DNA from: Flavobacterium haoranii
GTDB lineage: Bacteria; Bacteroidota; Bacteroidia; Flavobacteriales; Flavobacteriaceae
DNA length: 64,000 nucleotides
Direction of reading: 5' to 3'
Assembly (NCBI RefSeq): GCF_009363055.1
Contig: NZ_CP045292.1
Location: forward strand, 930,001 to 994,000
Under the pieces are notes generated by a model. That model did no database searches. It saw only the letters and a program-made list of their open reading frames with translations, and had not been told where the DNA came from. Below, piece by piece: positions 59,733 to 64,000 of this stretch. Positions within the stretch are counted from its first letter, which is position 1, and every line of letters begins with the position of its first letter. Made by a program: the position numbers and the translations under genes.

Positions 59733-61373
59733 CTAACTTGTTTTAATCTTCAGTAAATCTTCTAAACCAAGCTCTTTAATAGATATTTCACGCATTTCTA
59801 CTTTTCTAATTTTTCCAGTAATTGTCATTGGAAAAGTATCTACAAATTTCCAAAATTTCGGTACTTTATAATGCGCAATTTGATCTTTACAAAACTGTAA
59901 TAATTCATCTTGAGAAAGTTCTACATTTGCTTTTAATTTTACCCAAGCCATTATTTCTTCACCAAATTTTTCACTTGGAACACCAATAACTTGCACATCT
60001 TCAATTAAATCGTGTGTATATAAAAACTCTTCAATTTCTCTTGGCGAAATATTCTCTCCGCCTCTAATGATTACATCTTTTATTCGACCTGCAATGTTAA
60101 TATAACCTTCTTCGTCCATTACAGCTAAATCGCCACTGTGCATCCAACCTGCATCATCTAAAACATAATGAGTTGCTTCCGGATTTTCCCAATATTTCAA
60201 CATAACCGAGTAACCGCGTGTACATAATTCACCTGGAAGTCCTCGTTCTACAATTTCGCCAGTATCAGGATTAACAATTTTAATTTCTAAATGATCTTGA
60301 ATGGTACCAACAGTACTCACTTGTTTTTCTAATGGAGCACCTATTAACGTTTGGGTTGAAACAGGAGAAGTTTCTGTCATTCCATAACAAATTGAAACTT
60401 CTTTCATGTACATTTTAGATTGTACTTGTTTCATAACTTCTACGGGACAAGGAGAACCTGCCATTACTCCTGTTCTTAAACTTTTTAAATTAAAAGAATC
60501 AAAATTTGGCAGTTGCAACTCGGCTATAAACATAGTTGGTACACCATAAAGCGAAGTACATTGTTCTTTTTCAACAGCTTCTAAAGTCAATTGAGGATCA
60601 AAACTTTCTGCAGGAATTACCATAGTTGCGCCTGATGTAGTACAAGCCAAATTTCCAATTACCATTCCAAAGCAATGATAAAATGGCACTGGAATACAAA
60701 CTTTATCTTTTTCGGTGTAATTCAATCGTTTACCAATGAAATAACCATTATTTAAAATATTATGGTGAGACAAAGTAACACCTTTTGGAAAACCTGTTGT
60801 TCCCGAAGTATAATGAATATTAACCGGATCATCAAACTGAACTTTAGCTTCAACAGTTTCCAATTGTTCACCGGAAATAGAAGACGACAAAGCCATTAAT
60901 TGTTCCCAATCTTGGTCTAAATACATGGTTTGCTTTAACTTTTTACAAAATTTCTCCGATTTTTTGACAATCTTTTTATAATCACTCGTTTTAAATTGTA
61001 AAGCAGAAATTAAAAACTTTGTTCCAGACTGGTTCAACACATAAATTAATTCATTGGAACGATAAGCGGGATTTATATTCACTAAAATAACACCAATTCG
61101 AGCTGTTGCATATTGTAATAATGTCCATTCAAATCGATTTGGTGACCAAATTCCTACTCTATCTCCTGAATCTATTCCCATTGCTAAAAGCGATTTTGCT
61201 AATTGAGTGGTTTGATCCCAAAATTCTTTGTAAGTAACCTTATAATTTTGTTGAAGTGAAACTAATGCAATATTATCGGGATAATTTTCAACCGTTCTTT
61301 TTAAGTTTTGTCCTATTGTTTCTCCTAGTAAAGGTGTTGAAGAAGGACCGCTTACGTATGAAATTGATGTCAT
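59733..61373 (-). CDS. Fatty-acid/acyl-CoA ligase (AMP-binding)
   Basis: A 546-residue ANL-superfamily enzyme with the P-loop [11 protein letters not shown] (~190), the [10 protein letters not shown] motif, the hinge [16 protein letters not shown] and the catalytic lysine in [11 protein letters not shown] near the end. The pattern is that of medium- or long-chain acyl-CoA synthetases (FadD-like), activating fatty acids for degradation or lipid synthesis. The specific chain length is not readable. Confidence 0.92.
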   Translation of the reverse strand: MTSISYVSGPSSTPLLGETIGQNLKRTVENYPDNIALVSLQQNYKVTYKEFWDQTTQLAKSLLAMGIDSGDRVGIWSPNRFEWTLLQYATARIGVILVNINPAYRSNELIYVLNQSGTKFLISALQFKTSDYKKIVKKSEKFCKKLKQTMYLDQDWEQLMALSSSISGEQLETVEAKVQFDDPVNIHYTSGTTGFPKGVTLSHHNILNNGYFIGKRLNYTEKDKVCIPVPFYHCFGMVIGNLACTTSGATMVIPAESFDPQLTLEAVEKEQCTSLYGVPTMFIAELQLPNFDSFNLKSLRTGVMAGSPCPVEVMKQVQSKMYMKEVSICYGMTETSPVSTQTLIGAPLEKQVSTVGTIQDHLEIKIVNPDTGEIVERGLPGELCTRGYSVMLKYWENPEATHYVLDDAGWMHSGDLAVMDEEGYINIAGRIKDVIIRGGENISPREIEEFLYTHDLIEDVQVIGVPSEKFGEEIMAWVKLKANVELSQDELLQFCKDQIAHYKVPKFWKFVDTFPMTITGKIRKVEMREISIKELGLEDLLKIKTS

Positions 61374-61396
61374 CCTATTTTAATTTTTAAGGATAA

Positions 61397-61428
61397 CAAA
61401 TTTATAGTAATTTAACTAAGTTGCACAA
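61397..61428 (-). promoter_or_regulatory. Promoter of the acyl-CoA ligase operon
   Basis: Minus strand: TTG (61426-61428), 21-nt spacer, TAAATTTG (61397-61404), 23 bp before the ATG. Confidence 0.7.
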
Positions 61429-61570
61429 ATATTAACAGTTTTTATCCAATTACAATTATAAAAAATTAACTAAAATTCAAAACCATTAAATATATTCTCG
61501 CGCAAGCTTCTTTTTTTCAATTAGTTAAAGTCTGATTTAATTTTATTTATAAATCATATTCTTTTTTTAG

Positions 61571-61584
61571 GTAACTTTTGTTAC
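61571..61584. promoter_or_regulatory. Putative Crp/Fnr-family operator
   Basis: GTAACTTTTGTTAC: perfect 5-bp arms around TTTT, centre 61577.5. It sits ~42 bp before the likely transcription start of the Crp/Fnr gene, the class II activator position. The same GTAAC-N4-GTTAC string lies before the MBL/rhodanese gene. Confidence 0.7.
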
Positions 61585-61607
61585 ATACACCTTATGTTTT
61601 AAAATCC

Positions 61608-61615
61608 TATCTTTA
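61608..61615 (+). promoter_or_regulatory. Weak -7 box of the Crp/Fnr gene
   Basis: TATCTTTA, one mismatch from TAnnTTTG, without a good TTG; consistent with an activator-dependent promoter. Start ATG 61652. Confidence 0.55.
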
Positions 61616-61651
61616 CAGTATTAATTCTTTGAATAATTACAACTATAAAAA

Positions 61652-62284
61652 ATGAAAGAAATTTTACAACAGGCTTACGGATATATTTTTGAAGAAGAAC
61701 TTATTGATGAAATAAGTAAAGTTGCAGTTTATAAAGAATTTAAAGCCGATGACTATTTAATTGAAATTGGAGATTATATCAAAACAATGCCTTTATTATT
61801 AGAAGGCGCGATAAAGATTCTTCGCGAAGACGATAACGGAGATGAACTGTTGTTATACTTTTTAGAACGTGGCGATACTTGTGCCATGACTTTAACTTGT
61901 TGTATGGGACAATCTAAAAGTAAAATAAGAGCAATTGCCGAAACAGATGGTACTTTACTTATGATTCCTGTAGAAAAAATGGAAGAATGGTTAACCAAAT
62001 ATAAAACTTGGAGAAACTTTGTATTTGACAGCTATAATATACGTTTAAAAGAAATGCTAGAAGCTATAGATACATTAGCTTTTATGAACTTAGACGAAAG
62101 GTTGTATAAATATTTAACAGATAAAGCTAAAGTTATTGGTAATACAGAAATTAATAATACTCATCAGCAAATTGCATACGAAATGCATACGTCAAGAGTT
62201 GTTATTTCAAGATTATTGAAAGCACTAGAAATGCAAGGCAAAATTAAACTACACCGAAATAAAATTGAAATTCTAGAATTTTAA
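61652..62284 (+). CDS. Crp/Fnr family transcriptional regulator with cysteine cluster
   Basis: A 210-residue regulator. The cyclic-nucleotide-binding-like beta-barrel spans ~10-120, the dimer helix ~125-155 and the winged HTH ~170-205 (HQQIAYEMHTSRVVISRLLK). Residues C77, C83 and C84 (DTCAMTLTCCMG) replace the cAMP-binding cassette. The FNR N-terminal cysteine cluster is absent. Such cysteines suit a redox or sulfane-sulfur sensor. It is followed, overlapping by one base, by a TauE/SafE exporter and then an MBL/rhodanese gene, which supports sulfur control. Family certain; signal inferred. Confidence 0.9.
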   Translation: MKEILQQAYGYIFEEELIDEISKVAVYKEFKADDYLIEIGDYIKTMPLLLEGAIKILREDDNGDELLLYFLERGDTCAMTLTCCMGQSKSKIRAIAETDGTLLMIPVEKMEEWLTKYKTWRNFVFDSYNIRLKEMLEAIDTLAFMNLDERLYKYLTDKAKVIGNTEINNTHQQIAYEMHTSRVVISRLLKALEMQGKIKLHRNKIEILEF

Positions 62285-63072
62285 TGGAACTACTTGGCTA
62301 CATTGGAGCTTTATGCGTTGGATTAATTTTAGGTTTAACCGGAGGTGGTGGATCTATGCTTACAGTGCCAATATTGGTTTACATAATGTTTGTAAATCCT
62401 GTAACTGCAACAGCATATTCGCTGTTTATTGTAGGAACAACATCTATATTTGGAGCATTTCAAAATTTTAAAAAAGGTTATGTAGATATTAAAAAGGGAT
62501 TACTTTTTGCGGTACCATCTTTCATAGGGGTTTATTTAACTAGGAGTTTTATTGTACCAAAAATTCCAAATGATATTATAACCATTTCAAATTTTACGTT
62601 AACAAAAGGTACTTTCTTAATGGTTTTTTTCGCTGTAATTATGTTTTTAGCAGCAATTTCAATGTTAAGAGAGAAAAATTCAACTAATACAGAAAACTTA
62701 ACTAAAGAAGTACCAAACTCTGTAATTGTTTTACAAACTTTTTTAATTGGAGTCATTATTGGATTGGTTGGTGCTGGTGGCGGATTTTTAATTATTCCTT
62801 CACTTGTCTTTTTTGCAAAACTTCCTATGAAAAAAGCAATTGGCACATCGCTATTCATTATAGCAATCAATTCATTAATTGGTTTTTTAGGCGATGTTCA
62901 AAACATTCATATTGATTGGAATTTTTTACTAATCTTTACTTCAATTTCCATTTTAGGAATATTTATTGGAACTTATTTAAGTAAGTTTATCAATGAAAAA
63001 CAACTTAAAAAGCTATTTGCAATCTTTGTTCTCATTATGGCTTTTGTTATCCTTTTTAAGGAATTATTGTAA
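62284..63072 (+). CDS. TauE/SafE family exporter (sulfite-type)
   Basis: A 262-residue protein with about eight transmembrane helices and duplicated TauE/SafE halves: the first opens with GLILGLTGGGGSMLTVPILV and the second with GVIIGLVGAGGGFLIIPSLV. The ATG overlaps the regulator's stop by one base. Together with an MBL/rhodanese enzyme next door, export of sulfite or another sulfur anion is the best inference. The stop codon lies inside the operator palindrome at 63069-63082. Confidence 0.92.
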   Translation: MELLGYIGALCVGLILGLTGGGGSMLTVPILVYIMFVNPVTATAYSLFIVGTTSIFGAFQNFKKGYVDIKKGLLFAVPSFIGVYLTRSFIVPKIPNDIITISNFTLTKGTFLMVFFAVIMFLAAISMLREKNSTNTENLTKEVPNSVIVLQTFLIGVIIGLVGAGGGFLIIPSLVFFAKLPMKKAIGTSLFIIAINSLIGFLGDVQNIHIDWNFLLIFTSISILGIFIGTYLSKFINEKQLKKLFAIFVLIMAFVILFKELL

Positions 63073-63082
63073 CAATTGTTAC
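63069..63082. promoter_or_regulatory. Putative Crp/Fnr-family operator
   Basis: GTAACAATTGTTAC, a perfect 14-bp palindrome with centre 63075.5, 28.5 bp before the -7 box at 63104, i.e. around -40 from the likely start. Matches the operator at 61571. Confidence 0.72.
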
Positions 63083-63103
63083 TATAAAAACAATAATTTT
63101 AAG

Positions 63104-63111
63104 TAACTTTG
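63104..63111 (+). promoter_or_regulatory. -7 box of the MBL/rhodanese gene
   Basis: TAACTTTG, a TAnnTTTG match, with no TTG at the usual spacing. The upstream palindrome takes the activator position. Confidence 0.6.
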
Positions 63112-63139
63112 ATACACAAATTTTTTATAAAAAATAGTT

Positions 63140-64000
63140 ATGAAAATTGAACAAATATATACTGGGTGCATTGCCCATGCTGCTTATTATTTAGAAAATA
63201 ACGGAGAAGCTGCAATTTTTGATCCGTTACGTGAAGTTCAACCTTATATTGATAGAGCAACAAAAGATAATGCTAAAATTAAATACATTTTCGAAACTCA
63301 TTTCCATGCAGATTTCGTTTCGGGACATTTAGATTTAGCTAAAAAAACTGGTGCTCAAATTGTTTACGGTCCAACAGCAAAACCTAATTTTGAAGCTATT
63401 ATTGCAGAAGACGGACAGGAGTTTAAAATTGGTAATTACACTATTAAAGCTTTACACACACCCGGACACACATTAGAGAGTACAACTTATTTACTGATTG
63501 ATGAAAACGGAAAACAACACGGTATCATCACTGGGGATACTCTATTTATTGGAGATGTTGGTCGTCCCGATTTAGCTCAAAAATTAGTAGAAGATTTAAC
63601 TCAAGATGTTTTAGCAGAAAAATTATATTACTCTTTACGCAATAAGATCATGCCTTTATCAGATGATTTAATTGTGTATCCAAATCACGGAGCAGGAAGT
63701 GCTTGTGGTAAGAACATGAGTAAAGAAACTACTGATACTTTAGGAAACCAAAAGAAAACAAATTATGCACTTCGTGCAGATATGACTTTAGAGGAATTTA
63801 AAAAAGAATTACTAGATGGTTTAACTCCTCCTCCAGCCTATTTCCCTCAAAATGTTTTGATGAATATTAAAGGATATGATAGTTTAGAGGATGTAATGGC
63901 AAAAGGAAATAAACCATTAACTCCAAAAGAATTTGAAACGGTTGCCAACCAAACCGAAGCATTAATTGTTGATGTTCGTCACGAAAATGATTTTGTTAAA
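63140..64000 (+). CDS. MBL-fold hydrolase with rhodanese domain, persulfide dioxygenase-like (3' end outside window)
   Basis: The first 287 residues of a longer protein. The metallo-beta-lactamase domain has THFHADFVSGH (~53), HTPGHTLES (~114), TGDTLFIGDVGRPDL and YPNHGAGSACG; the aspartate of GDTLF and the histidines form the iron site, as in ETHE1-type persulfide dioxygenases. A rhodanese domain starts at ~270 (ALIVDVRHENDF) and is cut by the window edge. Such fusions oxidise glutathione or protein persulfide to sulfite. The exporter upstream could then remove the sulfite, which is inference. Confidence 0.88.
   Translation, partial: MKIEQIYTGCIAHAAYYLENNGEAAIFDPLREVQPYIDRATKDNAKIKYIFETHFHADFVSGHLDLAKKTGAQIVYGPTAKPNFEAIIAEDGQEFKIGNYTIKALHTPGHTLESTTYLLIDENGKQHGIITGDTLFIGDVGRPDLAQKLVEDLTQDVLAEKLYYSLRNKIMPLSDDLIVYPNHGAGSACGKNMSKETTDTLGNQKKTNYALRADMTLEEFKKELLDGLTPPPAYFPQNVLMNIKGYDSLEDVMAKGNKPLTPKEFETVANQTEALIVDVRHENDFVK

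Overview
The window is low-GC (roughly 30 %) DNA from a member of the Bacteroidota, almost certainly the family Flavobacteriaceae and probably Flavobacterium or a close relative. This rests on the gliding genes gldF-gldG next to dnaN, Bacteroidota-type promoters (TTG, about 19-21 nt, then TAnnTTTG), a protein ending in a type IX secretion (T9SS) sorting domain, a SusC-like TonB-dependent receptor, and the absence of Shine-Dalgarno signals. Species cannot be read from the sequence alone. No rRNA, tRNA or CRISPR array was recognised.

Layout. 1-11.8 kb is mostly core: the end of arginine decarboxylase and a deoxyhypusine-synthase-like enzyme (polyamines), purC, an outer-membrane barrel, phoH, a SAM hydrolase, gldFG, dnaN and mnmE. 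The dnaN-mnmE gap and mnmE itself carry several small repeats. 11.8-35.9 kb is accessory. Directly at the 3' end of mnmE sits an antitoxin/AbiEii-toxin pair flanked by a direct repeat of the mnmE 3' end. It is followed by a single-strand block (13.1-24.4 kb) with a response regulator, a TPR sensor kinase and eleven genes mostly for exported proteins of unknown function. A third, diverged copy of the same end sequence closes that block at 24.6 kb. A second block (24.7-35.9 kb) holds a lipoprotein, a beta-propeller lipoprotein, small membrane proteins, a pseudogene, a T9SS-secreted leucine-rich-repeat protein and a LytS/LytR-type two-component system.

36-64 kb returns to core and housekeeping content: 2H phosphoesterase, SseB, a methyltransferase, menE, a CPBP protease, an ArsC-like protein, a TonB receptor, fumC, corA, histidine degradation (hutI, hutG), two TauE/SafE exporters, a hybrid sensor kinase, ettA, holA, a glycosyltransferase, an OmpA lipoprotein and an acyl-CoA ligase. 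The window ends in a Crp/Fnr regulator-TauE-MBL/rhodanese unit that looks like a sulfur (persulfide/sulfite) handling regulon with matching operator palindromes.

The two observations most worth following are these. First, the mnmE 3' end appears to be used as an attachment site (the same gene end used by SGI1-type islands), with two stacked integrase-less elements that share a right end. Second, identical GTAAC-N4-GTTAC palindromes lie about 40 bp upstream of the likely transcription starts of both the Crp/Fnr gene and the MBL/rhodanese gene.
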